From positions 49,029,427-49,093,426 of the forward strand of contig NC_084472.1 of the NCBI RefSeq assembly GCF_027409185.1: a DNA stretch of 64,000 nt. The letters are read 5' to 3'. This document shows, piece after piece, positions 43,856 through 56,739 of the stretch; within the stretch, counting starts at the first letter, position 1; every line of letters begins with the position of its first letter. This DNA is from Cynocephalus volans. Taxonomy: Eukaryota > Chordata > Mammalia > Dermoptera > Cynocephalidae. The position numbers and the translations under genes are program-made. Below the pieces are notes generated by a model that was not told where the DNA came from, did not search any database, and worked only from the letters and a program-made list of their open reading frames with translations.

Positions 43856-46800
43856 AGCAAATGGAAACTATTAAACCATTAAACCTTACTTTCAGCTTCA
43901 AGATCATCTATAGGGTCCATTTTAAAGTTCATCTTTATTGAGAAATGAAGATGGCATGGAATATGGGGCTGAATTTATACTAATCTCAGGATATTTTTTG
44001 GACTTAATTTTCTAGATAAGTTTATCTTATGCCTCAAAGAAAGCTGACAACTGCTCCCTAGAACACGTTCTAGGGCTCATAGATTCATGGACAAGAGTTT
44101 CAGCCAGGCCCTAAGAAGTATAGGCTCTGAGCAGTAGAGCAATCCACTGTCATGGTTAGTCAAGTGTTAGCAGCCAGTGGTCCAAGGAATAGCAATGGGT
44201 CACAGCAACTAGACATGGTGGTTAAGGAAGATTTCTTATCACAACTCAGTATGGATGACTTACAAGTCCAGGAAGAAAGGTGGTTAGCTCTCAGGAGATC
44301 TGCCTAGGGGTAATGGGCCAAGGTGAAGGATCAGTTGAATAGAATCAGCAAGATCAGATATTGAAAGACCTTAATAGGAGTTTTTCAAGACCTGAATAAA
44401 AGCTTAAAAGTGAGGACTAAAGAAGAAGCCAAAGCTCATAAACAGGAACATCTTGGCAACTTCCAAAATAGCAATAATATTATTTGCTGTCACTTTGTAG
44501 GTTTGGGATCAAAGAGATTTCCTCTTAGGTTTTCAGCCTACAACTAGGACCAACATGGGAAGGAGACTATTGCAATCTAGTCTTCACATTTAGAACTATC
44601 AAGTAAATGCATTCGTGTGCAACACGCTCATAGTATGGAGAGGGCAGGGTTGAGTGATTGATACTAGAGTTGCAACTGAATAGCAAGCACACAATTTTTA
44701 CTTATGTAATTAATACATTGAACAAGTTAGGCTTATGATACAACAGAAAGTGTCTTATTCTTTTTACTCATGACTATCTCAAATCTAATCTATAGGCTTC
44801 ATTCTTCTTTCCCCTGGATGATAACCAAGGCAGGTTCTACATCCTATGTGTACACTCTGATAATTAAATGTCCCTCACTTTGGCCCCCAAAACAGTTATA
44901 GTTGAACTATAAAAATTCTTGTCCAATGTAATATCTAAACTTCAAACTTTATTCCAGGTTTATCTGAAGACTATTGCCAGCAGGAAGCAATAGAAAAGGG
45001 CTTGGAGCTCTTTTGAACTGAAGTACCTGAAAATTCCACAACAGCAGAGATGGGAAGAGGGTGAAGGGATAAAAGCATAGACATCTTTCCTAATTGGACT
45101 CCCTCTGGAGTTGTGTTTGTCTGGCTACGGCTTTCAAACTGTCTCTCTCATGGATACCTTTGTGTGTTTTGCAGAACCCTCAATGCTGTGGACTCTCCTC
45201 TGCCTTTCTCTGCCACAGTGATGCCCTCCCCAGCCAGCCTGCTTAATACATTTAGGCTCCTGGTTCTCTACAGTCCTCCTCCTTACAGACTCGTTCTTTG
45301 GGGGCTCCATTACCATCCAGGAAGCCACCTCAGAAGAGTCTCTGCAGACCCCTGAGCCATCTCTCTCTGACCACCTCTGGTCCTTGGAAGCCACACCTCT
45401 GTAACTCATAATTTTAGGAATGCAGGGTGGCCCCAAACACAGGTTCTGCACTGCAAAACAGCCCACTCTGCCTTTGGAGCTCTCGGGAAATAGTCACACC
45501 ATTGTATACTGTCCCTCCGATGCAGAAGCCACACAAAAGCTCTCCAAGTGGTCTCCTCAAAGCCCCTCTAATTAGCCCTCATGTATGGGAAAAGTACAGG
45601 AGAACTAAAATTCTCCAATCTTCAACCACTCTCAGCTCTGCATTGTTAGTCAATTTATAGCCATAAGTGGATGAGGGGACAAGGGTCAAGTCCCACATCA
45701 GGGTGCTCTGGTGCCCCTTCTTCAATGTGTGGAGCAATCAGGGTTAGGGCTCAGCCAACACTGAGAGGAAATGTTCACACCCGCACAACTCTTCTATTAC
45801 TAGAGGTAGATTCAAGGTTGTTGAGAACAGTAGGTTTGCATAAGGAACTCAAGTGATTTGTTGGTACTGTCTGTGGGGGGCCGAGGTGTTGGGAGAAGGT
45901 GAGGGTGAGAGAGAGCAGACTTCTGTTCCAGAGCCAGGCTGCTTGGGGGAATGAGTCCCTTGTCATGCACAACTTAGCAAGGCTATCAGTGGAAAAGTCA
46001 TTGTGGGAGGAATAAGCTTATTTCTAAGCCAGTGGAGCACAAGCTGTGAGAACACCACTATGTCACAGCTGTCAGCAGCCCCTGACAGGCAGGCTCTCAC
46101 CCAGTTGAGGAGAGGCCTCCTAAGCATTTGTCAAGGTTTTCCACTTAAAGTTAAGAAGTCTGGAATCCCTTCCAACTGGGGGACACGATGTTGCCCTCAA
46201 GATTCTCTAAAACTCCAGGGTAGCAAGAAATCTTTTAAAGAGAACATTAAAAGTTTGCATCCAACAGAGAAATAATACAGTGAATACTTGGCAGAAAGTT
46301 TGGTTATTAAGGAAGAAAGGAGACTCCATGTAGCAGATGTTACAGAATCCTCCTCCAGAGGGAGACTCTAAATCCAAATAAGCTAATAGGAGCTGAAGCC
46401 ATCCCTTGAGAAACAAAAAGAAGACCTAGTCAAAAACAATGAGATGGGTTTTTTCTGGTGCCACCCAACCTTGGCTGGACCAGAAACAAACCTACTGTCC
46501 TTGTTACAGCAATGAAAATGCATTGTCTTACAAGACAGTGTCACAGCCTTACTAATAAGGAAAATGCTCTTTCAATAACATGGAGATAAGCTCGATACAG
46601 TTTATGAGAAAAAAATAACATTTCCAGTGACATGGTAGTTCACTAGTAAGGTCAACAACAACTGGCAGAATGTGAGGGTCCACCTATATTGTCTCCCGGA
46701 CTGGATCTCATTTTTCACCCTCAGCCTTTGGGATGGTTTAGAGCAGAACTTTGTGTATATTTGACCCAAATCCAGGGCTGCACTTGACTTACAGTTTCAG

Positions 46801-47479
46801 ATAGGAGCCCAGAAACTCCAACTGTGTACAGATGAACTATCCCAGGCAGAGATAGAAGTGGTATCTGAGGGACTTGAAGAACATGGTGCATGTGGAAGTG
46901 ATGATTTGGGGGAGAAGAGTTAATTAACAGGTGGGGGGTGCATCCACAAAGGATCCTCTTAAGAGAGACCCAATCTTGAAGAGGCTTAACTTTAATCAAA
47001 AAATAAAGAGTCTGGATTAGCTGAAATTTCAACTACCAGATGTGTTAAATTGTAGGTTGCTTTGTAACAAGTTGTAGGCTGTAATATTCATAAAAGTACC
47101 TTCTAAGAGCATCTTAACCCTTCAGTTCCAATCCAGTAAGCTGGTTCAGAGAAGGCTGACCACATGACTAGAAAGCAGTCTGCTCCATCCCAGTTTTTTC
47201 TGGACCCCAATGGAGAAGGAAGTGTTCATCTTTGGTATATAGTTTAATGTACCAAATGCATAATTCCTGGTGGCTCCTGACTGCATTCAAGAGAGACCCC
47301 TGGCCTTGTAGATGTGAAAAAGCAAGATGAGTATGAGAAAGATCAAGAACAAATCTGATCATCTTGTAGATTAATTAGCAAAAGCAATTTCTAAAGCCCA
47401 AGAAAACTAGGTGCCTTTTTTAAACCGATGCTATTATATTCCCAATATGACATTTCCATTGCTCCTTGATTTTACCATA
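43856..47479. other. Unassigned DNA, locally frame-rich
   Basis: About 3.6 kb holds no repeat I can name with confidence. A GC-richer stretch at 45100-46300 has frames of 60-110 codons on both strands, including 45113-45355, 45427-45660 and 45134-45466 (minus). None shows a recognisable domain. An old ERV body is possible but unsupported. A degraded L2 patch may lie near 44330-44380. Confidence 0.35.
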
Positions 47480-48035
47480 TGTGTTCATCCAATTTTGTTG
47501 CTTATGACAAAATACTTGGAATTGGATAATTTGTGAGAAAATGAAACTTATTGCTTACAGTTCCTGAGACTGGGAAGTCCAAGTCCAGGGAACACCTCTG
47601 GTGAGCAATTCAGGGTGTCACATGGTGAGAGTGTCACAGAGAGAGACTCTTCATGTGCTCTCCTTTTAAAGCCCTCTGAACCACACCTCTGACCACCATT
47701 ACTACTTTTTTTTTCAGTTTCAGCTGCTTTACATCAGGGAATTAAACTACATTCAGAACTAGGAGTGATTATCATCATCTTTTACATAAATTTTATACTG
47801 ATGTCTGAATTATTTCTTTTTTTTTTCATTGATGATACATATTCATGGGGACCAAGCTGACTGACCTTCATTATGATTCCATTCACTACGGCATGATCCT
47901 ACAATCTAATCACCTCTTCAAGGACCCACCTTTAAGTTACCATAGTAGGACTTCCCACACTCTTAACACTACCACAATGGGGTCAAGCCTCCAACACATT
48001 AAACTTTTGGGGGGAACATAATTCCATCCATGATA
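47480..48035 (-). mobile_element. ERVL-MaLR LTR
   Basis: The plus strand is the reverse of a MaLR LTR: GTTGCTTATGACAAAATACT, then AACTTATTGCTTACAGTTCC, CTGAGACTGGGAAGTCCAAG, AATCACCTCTTCAAGGACCC and a final CTTTTGGGGGGAACATAATT. CCATA occurs on both sides (47475-47479 and 48036-48040), a candidate 5-bp target-site duplication. The middle (about 47705-47870) is interrupted by T-rich sequence that looks like a small later insertion. Confidence 0.7.
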
Positions 48036-48040
48036 CCATA

Positions 48041-49205
48041 AATTAATATACCTTGATTACATCAGTGCACTTGCAGCTCCTTGGGGCCAGCTCTCTCCAA
48101 CATGTCAGAGGAGTGCAACACCCTCTTTCCCTCCGGAAAATGGCAGAAACATAGGCCACACGATATCAGAAGACACATAGTCTCACTAACGGCAAAAAAA
48201 GATTGCCTGTAAAATAAAAAGGGCTGGGTGATTCAGATGCAATTCTGATGGCTCCATACGTTAAATTGGGCTGCTGATTAAAATTATTTGGGAATCCCAG
48301 AGAGTTCTCTTCTGTTTTCTACCTCTGAAGTCTATAAAACTGATTCTCTAGCCCCTTTTTCTCAATTACGACTTTATCACTCTGTTCTTATTCAAATAAC
48401 CACATGGCACAGTGCAGTAGAAACCTTTCTTGGGTGAAGAACTACTTGTCTTTGAGGATTACAAACTCTGAGTTTGTGGGCGATGATTGGTAGCACAGCA
48501 CAGATGGACAGGAAATTGTGTGTCTTTCACAGCACACTGCTCACATCTTTTAACTACCGAATATAAAACAAAGAAGCTGTGTTTGGGGCTGAGAAACTTG
48601 GGTCTTTTGGAAATCCATAATCCTTCTAGCCCCTCACAATATGACCAAGTTAGCTAATAAATCTTTTCCATCTTCCAGATCTGTCCCTCCAATAGGGAAC
48701 ATGATGAGAAAGCTCCTTGTTTTATGGTTCTCAACTCATAACATATTTGAAATCTGTCAAAGAGAAATCTCCCCCACTACCATTCTCTCCCTCTCAAGCA
48801 GAAGAAAATTCTGAAAGAGTTCCCTAGAGATGATCCCAGTGATCAGAAGTAGCTGCTCAGGAGCTCCTCCTGACATTTACAAAAGTAGACGTTCAGCAGA
48901 TCAGCTCTTCCTTGGCACAAATCATCCTGTGGCAGAGATCCCTGGTGCTGGCTATAAGAGTGTTAAATAAATGCATTTTGTTATCTTTGTTATTTGTTTC
49001 CTTATCAAAAGCAGCCTGGGATATGAGAATGGCATATATTTTTTCCAAATGCTTATTTTTATTGAAGAGTATTTTGTTGATGTACTTCTCTTAACATCAT
49101 GACTGGCCTTGAGTACTAAATAACTGCCTACCTGTGTGTAGGGGAGGGAGGGTAAGCATTTTGCCCTAAAAAGACAAGTGACATTTCAATGAATGCTAAA
49201 GTTTG

Positions 49206-49266
<61 letters not shown>

Positions 49267-50227
49267 TTCATTTCTATAGCATATTCAATGAAACAGCTAT
49301 GGTGACTTTTACTATAGCCAAATATTTAGCAAGCCTTTTTATATATATATATGTATTTATATTTACATATTTCTAAATATATATGGGACTAAGAAAATAC
49401 TCTCACCAACATGTTATCAAAACTATTACTCAAGAATGAAATGGAATGTGGAAATACCGTTTCAGATTAGCTAGACATATTGTTCCTCAGTTGCCATAGC
49501 CTATGACAAACTTAAATTTACGTATCCAAATGCCTAGATAATAAAACTCAAAATAAGTCTGCTTGATTTTCTTGCAATTTTCTCAGATTTCTAATCCACT
49601 GAACATTAATAAAGTTCTGACTAAGATATGTTGCCCAACGTTCTAACTTCAGAAGACCTTCAGTAAGTGAATGTTATATTTTATTCATCATGGCAGCATT
49701 TTATCCATTTGAAAAATAGGGGTGCAGTCATGTGAGATACCTATTTCTTGAGACTATAGACTAAGTTGCTCATTCAGTTGAGAACCTTTGTGATATGACA
49801 TGATTTCAGTACTAGAAAATATACCTGTATGAATTCTGAGTCAGGAAAATGTTTAAAGAAGAGATAGGAATGTAGACTAGGCATCAGGGTATTTGGATTG
49901 AAAGAGAAAATGGAATTCATTGCAGGAGGTGAGGGGGAGAGGTGAATATAAGAGATGCTTAGAACAAAGTTCAATTAACAATCACAACAAACTCTTAGAA
50001 TTGAAGAGACACTAGAGTCATTGATCACTGTCCCAAGAGTTGGAAGACTCTGGCCACTTCTCATTGTTATCAAGGTCATTAACTATCACAGGTTCATGCT
50101 TAATTTCCAGGCCTTTCTTCAACTGTTGAATAAGCACATTAAATTGAAAAAAATATAAAATTTTAATTAGCAAGTGACAGTGTTACTCTTGACTGTCTCC
50201 AGAGATAAGTCTATTTTACTTCAGAGT
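48041..50227. other. Unassigned DNA with microsatellites
   Basis: Contains the AC repeat at 49210-49260 and a short TA repeat near 49340-49352. No gene or repeat family is recognised. Confidence 0.45.
49210..49260. repeat. (AC)n microsatellite
   Basis: About 25 uninterrupted AC units, likely polymorphic. Confidence 0.97.
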
Positions 50228-52025
50228 AGGATCCCTTCCAATATAAGGCCAAGTGAAACAGTGAATGATGTCCTCAATGATGAAACATCATACTCAAGGG
50301 AGAATGACTGAAAGCTTTTCCTTTAAGACCAAGAAAAAGCAAGGATATCTGTTTTCTCTTCCTTTAGTCAATATTGTACTGGAAGTCCAAGCCAGAGCAA
50401 TTAGGCAAGAAAAAGAAATAAACAGCATTCATATTGGAAAGAAAGATATAAAATTATCCCTGGTTTCAGACAACATGATTTTATCCATAGAAAACCCTAA
50501 TGATTACATATAAAAGAATGGTTACAAATAATAAACAAGTTCAGTGAAGTTGCAGGATACAAAATCTACATGCAAAAATCAGTTGCATTTATATACTCCA
50601 GCAATTTGGGGAAAAAAAATCAAGAAAACAATTCCATTTATAATAGCACCAAAAAATATTCTTAATACCTAGGAATAAACTTAATCTAGAAAATGCAAGA
50701 CTTGTGTACTGAAAACTACAAAATGTTGCTAAAAGAAACTGAAGATACAAATAAATGGAAATGTGTCTCATGTTTATGGATTGTAAGATTCAATATTGTT
50801 AAGATGTCAATATTACCCAAAGTGATCTACAGATTTATGGAAATCTTGTCAAAATACCAACAGTGTTTTTTGCAGAAATAGAAAAACACATCCTAAAATT
50901 TATATTGACTCTCAAGGGACCCCAAATAGCCATGAAAGAACAAAGTTGGATGTCTCACTTTTCCTGATTTTAAAACATACTACAAAGTTACAATAATCAA
51001 AACAATGTGGTACTGCCATGAAGGCAGATATATTGACTAATGGAACAGAATGGAGAGATCAGAAATATGGTCAAATGACTTTCAATAAGGTTGCCAAGAC
51101 AACTCAATGGGGAAAGGACAGTCTTTTCAATACATGGTGCTGGGAAAATTGGATATTCATATACAAAAGAATGCAGTTGGACCCTTACCTTACACCATAT
51201 AAAAAATAAACTCAAAATCAATCAAACACTTATACATAAGACCTCAAACTATAAAACTCTTAAAACAAACTATAACAGAAATACTTATAACTATGGATTT
51301 GGCAATGATTTCTTGGCTATGACTCCTAAGGCATAGGCAACAAAAGAAAAATAGATAAATTGTACTACTTCAAAACTAAAAACTTCTGTGCATCAGAGGA
51401 TGCAATTAACTAAGAGAAAAGGCAGCCTATGGAATGGAAAAAAATATTTGCAGACCATATATGAAATAAGTGGTTAATATTCTAAATACATAAAGAATTC
51501 CTACAACTCAACAAGGAACAAAACAAAAAACCCGATTAAAAAATAGCCAAAGGATTTGAATATACATTTTTGTGAAGAAGATATACAAATGGCCAACAAG
51601 CTTGTGAAAAGATGTTCAACATCTCTAATCATTAGTGCAATGCAATGAGATAAAATCTTGAACCTATTACAATGGCTACTATCAAAAATATCAGAAAATA
51701 ATAAGTGTTAGCAAGGATGTGAAGAAACTGGAACCCTTGTGCACTATTGGTAGGAATTAAAAAATCTTGTAGCCACTATGGAAAACAGTATGGCAGTTCC
51801 TTTAAAAAATTAACCATATAATTACCAAATGATCAAGCAATTCCACTTCTAGGTATATATTTTAAAGAATTAAAAGCAATGTCCTAAAGAGATATTTGTA
51901 TACCCATATAAATAGCATCATTATTTACAATAGCCAAGTGTTCATCAGCAGATGAATGGATAAACAAAATGTGGTATGTGCATACAGTAGAATATTATTC
52001 AGCCTTAAAAAGGAAGGAAATTTTG
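50228..52025 (+). mobile_element. Old L1 fragment (ORF2), left part
   Basis: Broken frames match ORF2 from the reverse transcriptase to near the C-terminus. NIVLEVQARAIRQEKEIN is at 50365, SLVSDNMILSIE at 50458 is a decayed FADD box, and [17 protein letters not shown] is near 50785. WCWENWIFIYKRMQLDPYLT is near 51140, and a decayed C-terminal cysteine motif lies near 51700. The 5' part is missing. The element continues beyond a younger insertion at 52743. Confidence 0.9.
52009..52025 (+). repeat. Target-site duplication, 5' copy
   Basis: The 17-bp AAAGGAAGGAAATTTTG recurs exactly at 52726-52742 and marks a younger L1 inserted into the older one. Confidence 0.92.
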
Positions 52026-52337
52026 GCTAGGATGCAGAGAAAAAGGAACTCTCCTACACTGCTAGTGGGAGTGTAAATTGGTACAACCACTATGGAAAAC
52101 AGCATGAAAGTTCCTCAGAGAACTAAAAATAGACCTTCCTTATGATCCAGCTATCCCACTACTGAGTGTATACTCAAAGGAAATGAAAACAACAGATCAA
52201 AAAGACACCTGCACTCCTATGTTCATCACGGCACTATTTTCAATAGCCAAGAGATGGAATCAACCTAAATGTCCATTGATGGATGAACAGATTAAAAAAA
52301 ATAATGTGGTATATATACACAGTGGAATACTGCTCAG

Positions 52338-52394
<57 letters not shown>

Positions 52395-52725
52395 TTACTA
52401 TCATTTGCAGCAACATGGATGAAACTGGAAACCATCATGCTATGTGAAGTAAGTTGAGTATAAAAAGACAAATACTGCATGATATCACTCATATGTGGAA
52501 TCTAAAAACAACAACAACAACAGTGGTTCTCATAGAAGTAGGGAGTAGAACAATGGTTTACCAAAGGTGGGGGTGGAGGAGGGGTAGAAATAGTGGACTA
52601 ACAGGTACAAAACTATGCTATCTACTCTAAGTGAATTATTGTTCAATGTGTGCATGTATTGAAACCACACACTGTACCCCATAAATATGTCCAAGTAAAT
52701 GTTAAAATATTTTGAGAAAGAAGAT
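52026..52725 (+). mobile_element. 5'-truncated L1 inserted in older L1
   Basis: This 700-bp piece starts in the ORF2 C-terminal region (GCTAGGATGCAGAGAAAAAG) and has decayed ORF2 C-terminus patches (TKCPLMDEQIKK-like near 52260). It then carries the TACTGCATGATATCACTCAT block, a 3'UTR with AAAGGTGGGGGTGGAGGAGG and the CTGTACCCCATAAATATGTC terminus. It repeats sequence also present upstream in the older copy, which proves that two elements are involved. Flanking 17-bp duplications are exact. Confidence 0.9.
52339..52391. repeat. (TA)n microsatellite
   Basis: About 26 TA units lie inside the younger L1 fragment where ORF2 normally reads through. The repeat expanded after insertion. Confidence 0.97.
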
Positions 52726-52742
52726 AAAGGAAGGAAATTTTG

Positions 52743-53075
52743 ACATATGCTATAACATGAATTAATGTTGAGGATATGACAAGTGAAATAAGCCAATCAC
52801 AAAAAGATAAAAATAGTATCATTCCACTTACATGAGGTATCTAGAATATTCAAATTCATAGAAACAGAAAGTTGCCAGGTGGCTGCCTGGAAGGGAAAGG
52901 GAAATGGGGAGTTGTCATTTACCAGGTATAGGGTAACATTTTGCATGATGAAAAAGTTCTGAAGATTGGTTGCACAACATTGTGAACACAGCACTACTGA
53001 ACTTAAAAGTGGTTAAAATGGTAAATTTTATGTTAGGTATATTTTACCACAATTAAAATTAAAACAGATAAAAAT
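52743..53075 (+). mobile_element. Old L1 fragment, right part (3'UTR)
   Basis: It resumes the older L1 after the younger insertion: AGTGAAATAAGCCAATCACA, then TTACATGAGGTATCTAGAAT, GGGAGTTGTCATTTACCAGG, GTTGCACAACATTGTGAACA and TGTTAGGTATATTTTACCAC with an A-rich end. These are standard L1M 3'UTR motifs. Confidence 0.85.
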
Positions 53076-54079
53076 AAGTAGTAGCAAGGGTGAAGAAACT
53101 TTAGGAGCCTAGCCCTAGTGTTTCTCCAGGCCACATTGATTCTCAATTCCTTTAAAGACTTGTCTAACTACAAATTCACTCAAAGAGAACATATGTGATG
53201 AATCCCAGTCCAGGTATTCTTTTCCATTGCCGTATTATACATGGTACCTAAAAATTTTTAATATTATCTATCCTAAATCCAACACTCTCTATCAAATTTT
53301 CCATTTCTTCTTCAGGTAGTTTCATGCTATAAGAACATCCCCGCATCAATCAATAAAACCACAAGATTCCAAGGAGACAAGAAAGGAGCCTTTACTAATC
53401 TCACAAAGAAAAATAAAACAACAATAATAAAATACTTCTTATCAAGACCTTCCAATTAAAGGAGCCGTTTGGCCATTATTCAATTACTAGCAGGACTTCA
53501 ACTTCCCTACATTCTATTTTCAAGGCACATCTCAAGTCCCATATTCTCCATGAAACTGCCTAAATACTTCCTTCCCTGATACAAATTATATTAGTATTTT
53601 TAATGTTAATATTGAAGCCCTACAAAATTATGTGTTCTTTTAGGTCAAAACATTGCCTTACAATCAAGTATCTTCATCATACCCATGAGCATTTTATGAA
53701 GTGTCTTACATACAGATACTGCTTGATTTATGAAGTTGGTTCTTAGTCATTTTCACCTTGTCCATTTGCCGCTAAAACTATTTCAACTCTCTCAGATCTC
53801 TTTTCAGAATTCACTTGCTTAATGAAGCCATTCCAAGGCAGTGAATTGGACTTCCAGGACATAACAATGAAAATTGAAAGAAGCTACAGGCAACATCACT
53901 TTTATTTAAGTCACTCATCCTCCATTGGGTATTTTTACCCTTGCAATTTCTCAATCTTACCTTGATTGTCAGTTCACAATGCTCAAATTATGTCTCCATA
54001 TGCATTTTTTCATCAGGAACTAGACAACTGATATCAGTTATTATACATTCACTTTTACACACTGTAAAGGTTTCCCCGT
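53076..54079. other. Unassigned DNA
   Basis: Pyrimidine-rich stretches near 53500-53720 vaguely resemble L2 but cannot be called. No gene is supported. Confidence 0.35.
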
Positions 54080-55671
54080 ACTCCTACTTTTCTAGACTCT
54101 TATGCTTGTGTATTCAATACTGATACCAAAGAAGTGGGGTGCTGCTTATACCATGTACATGAAAATGTTGAAGCAGTATTGGAACTGGGTGTTGAGAAGG
54201 GGCTGGAGGAATTTGAAAGTGCAGGCTAGAAAAAGCCTAGTTGCAGGTGGGAACTTAGAAGACAAGAAAATCAAGGAAAGTTTGGAACTTCTTAGAGACT
54301 GGTAAAACAGTGGTGAGCAGAATGCTGATGGAAATATGGAGAGTAAAGGCCATTCTGAAAAGATCTCAGATATAAATGAGAAGGGACTTATTGGAAACTG
54401 GGGCAAAGATCACCTTTGCTATGAACTGACAAGGAATTTAGCTGCATTCTCTTCATGTCCAAAAGTTTTACGGTATGTGGAACTTCAAGATGTTGAACCA
54501 GGGTATTTAGTGTAAGAAATTTCTAATCAGCAAAACATGAAGGAAGCTACATGGCTACTTGCAACAGCCTATGCTGAGTTATGGCAGAAAAGGCATATGG
54601 TAAAGCCAGAATTTATAATTCAAAAGGAAGACGAGGGCAATAAATTGGAAAACTTTCAGCCTGGCCACAAAAGCAAGGGTGTAGCCCAGAGACCCTTTGC
54701 TAAGGAGATTAGTACAGAAGAAAGAGATTATGAACAGAAGGGAAAAACTACCTTGAAGGCATTTCAGAGGCTTCCTCCTCCATCACAGTCTCAGAGGCCA
54801 GAGGTCTCAGGGAACAGGCCTGAGGCACCCTCCGTGGACTCGCTGCCCAGGGCCACCTTGGGATGCTGGTCCTTACACCAGCACCCCAGCTGCTTTGGCT
54901 GCTCTGGCTGCTCCAGCTGTGGCTAAATTGGCCCCAGATGTGGCTGGACCTGCAGCCTTGTAAGTTACAAGCCGGAAGACTTGGTAGCATCCACGTGGGT
55001 TAAGTCTGCATGTTGGCAGAATGCCAGAGCTGTGAAGGCATTGGAGCCTCCACCATGATTTCAAAGGATGTATGGAAAAGTCTGGGGGCCCTGGAAGAAA
55101 TCTGTCACAGGGGCAGATTCACCATATAGAGCCTTTGCCAGAGCAATTCCAAGAAGAAATGTGGGGTTGGAGTTGCAGCAGAAAAAACCCACCAAGGCCA
55201 TGCCTAGTGGAGCCATGTGAGCTGGACTGCCATTGAGAAACACAGAACTGTAGAGCTATCAGCATGCAACGTCAGCATGGGAGAGCTAAAGCATGGCCTC
55301 AGACCAGGAAAGCCATAGAAGCAGAGCTGCCAAGGACTTGGGCACCCAACTCCCGCACCAGTGTGCAGAGGACATTGAACATGAAGTCCACATACATGAT
55401 TCACCAGCTATGAGATTTAATGTCTGCCCTGATGGTTTTTAGACTTGCTGAGGACATGCTACCCCTTTCTTTTGGTCTATTTCTCCTTTTTTGAATGGGA
55501 ATTTGTATGTTATGATTGTCCCACCATTGTATCTTGGAAGTAGATAACTTGTGATTTCACAGACAGGACTTTGAACTTTGGACTTTGGAGTTGAAACAAG
55601 TTAAGACCTTGGGGATGGAATGAATGTTTTCACCTGTGAGAAGGACATAAACTTTGGGGGCCACAGGTGGA
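54080..55671 (+). mobile_element. ERVL-MaLR internal region
   Basis: This is the internal part of a MaLR (THE1/MST-int type) retrotransposon. The order is AAGAAGTGGGGTGCTGCTTA, GGAACTGGGTGTTGAGAAGG, AGGAAAGTTTGGAACTTC, TTATTGGAAACTGGGGCAAA, a variable middle, AGGATGTATGGAAAAGTCTG, GGAAGAAATGTGGGGTTGG, and finally GACTTTGGAGTTGAAACAAG and GACCTTGGGGATGGAATGAA just before the LTR. Only short frames remain (129 codons at 54537-54926). The left LTR is absent. Confidence 0.85.
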
Positions 55672-56086
55672 ATGATATGGATTGAATTGTGTCCCCCAAG
55701 TTTTATGTATTAAAAGTTTGATCCCCACGGCCACTGTTAAGAGGGTGGGAAATCCTATTATGGTAATTGAAAGGTGAGGTCTTGAAGAGGTGATTAGATT
55801 CTGAGGACCATGGCCTAATGAATGGATTAATAATGGTGGTCATACACATGGTTCTGAGGGCTTTAAAAGGAGAGCACATGAGAGTCTCTCTCTCTCTGCT
55901 CTGACATATTTGGCACATGACACTCTGAGTTGCTATAGTCACCACCAGGACAAAGCCCTCACCAGATGTTTTCCCTGGACTTTGGACTTCCCAGCCTCTG
56001 ACACTGTAAGGAATAAATTTCATCTTCTTGTACATTACTCAGTTCCAGGTATTTTGTTATAAGCAACAGAAATGGACTAATACACC
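55672..56086 (+). mobile_element. ERVL-MaLR 3' LTR
   Basis: Starts TGATATGGATTGAATTGTGT, has TTTAAAAGGAGAGCACATGA, a TC-rich bit, GACTTTGGACTTCCCAGCCT, AAGGAATAAATTTCATC (poly(A) signal) and ends GAAATGGACTAATACA. It follows directly on the internal region in the same orientation, so it is the 3' LTR of a 5'-deleted element. Confidence 0.85.
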
Positions 56087-56299
56087 CGGTAATACTAGTT
56101 ATGGGCAATGTGAAGAATGGGGACTTGGGATGAAAGCATAAGTCACCTGGGAAATTTAGCTTTAATTTTACTAACTCTGCAATTACCAGCAATTTTTTAA
56201 TCTTTAAAAATAATAATAACAAAGGGATCTCTAAGTTCACGTCTTCATTTCCTAGTGCACATTCAAACTACCATTGAAGAGAGCCAAAAATACATTGAC

Positions 56300-56620
56300 T
56301 TAAATAAAATAGAAGTTTATATCTCCCTTACAGTCCAGTGGTAGCTAGTCCAGGGCTAAGAAATGGCTCTACTGTCCTCAACAGATGGCTTTCATCCTGA
56401 GGCCAAGGAGTCTGCTCAAATTGCCACCATTAGGTCTGCATCCTAGCCAGATGGAAGGGGGAAAAGTCAAGAGCAGTGCGTATCCATTTTTTTTATGATC
56501 ATGATCTGAAAGAGGTATCTAGTTCTTTGGTTTTATGTTCCATTGGCCAGAACTTGATCACATGACCATGACATGGAAGATGAGTCTCTACAAGGGTGCC
56601 CAGCCAAAACGCAGGTGCTG
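56300..56620. repeat. Ancient interspersed repeat, class uncertain
   Basis: The pattern ATAGAAGTTTATATCTCCCT, TTACAGTCCAGTGGTAG, TCCAGGGCTAAGAAATGGCT, GTTCCATTGGCCAGAACTTG and ATCACATGACCATGAC is one I associate with a widespread mammalian repeat. I cannot name the family safely. Confidence 0.4.
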
Positions 56621-56739
56621 ATTCATTAAAGGAAGATAAAAGAATGTTTAACTCAGTAGACAATGAAATTTATTTTACTAACTAGAATGTTAAGAACTCT
56701 GAAAGGTCTGGGATTTTACCCACTTGCAAGATAACAAAG

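Noticed and set aside
45113..46275. Cluster of short frames that could be an old retroviral body
   Set aside because: Frames alternate between strands, and I see no gag, protease, polymerase or envelope motif and no flanking LTR pair.
49210..49260. Biological function for the long AC repeat
   Set aside because: An ordinary mammalian dinucleotide microsatellite with no distinguishing context.
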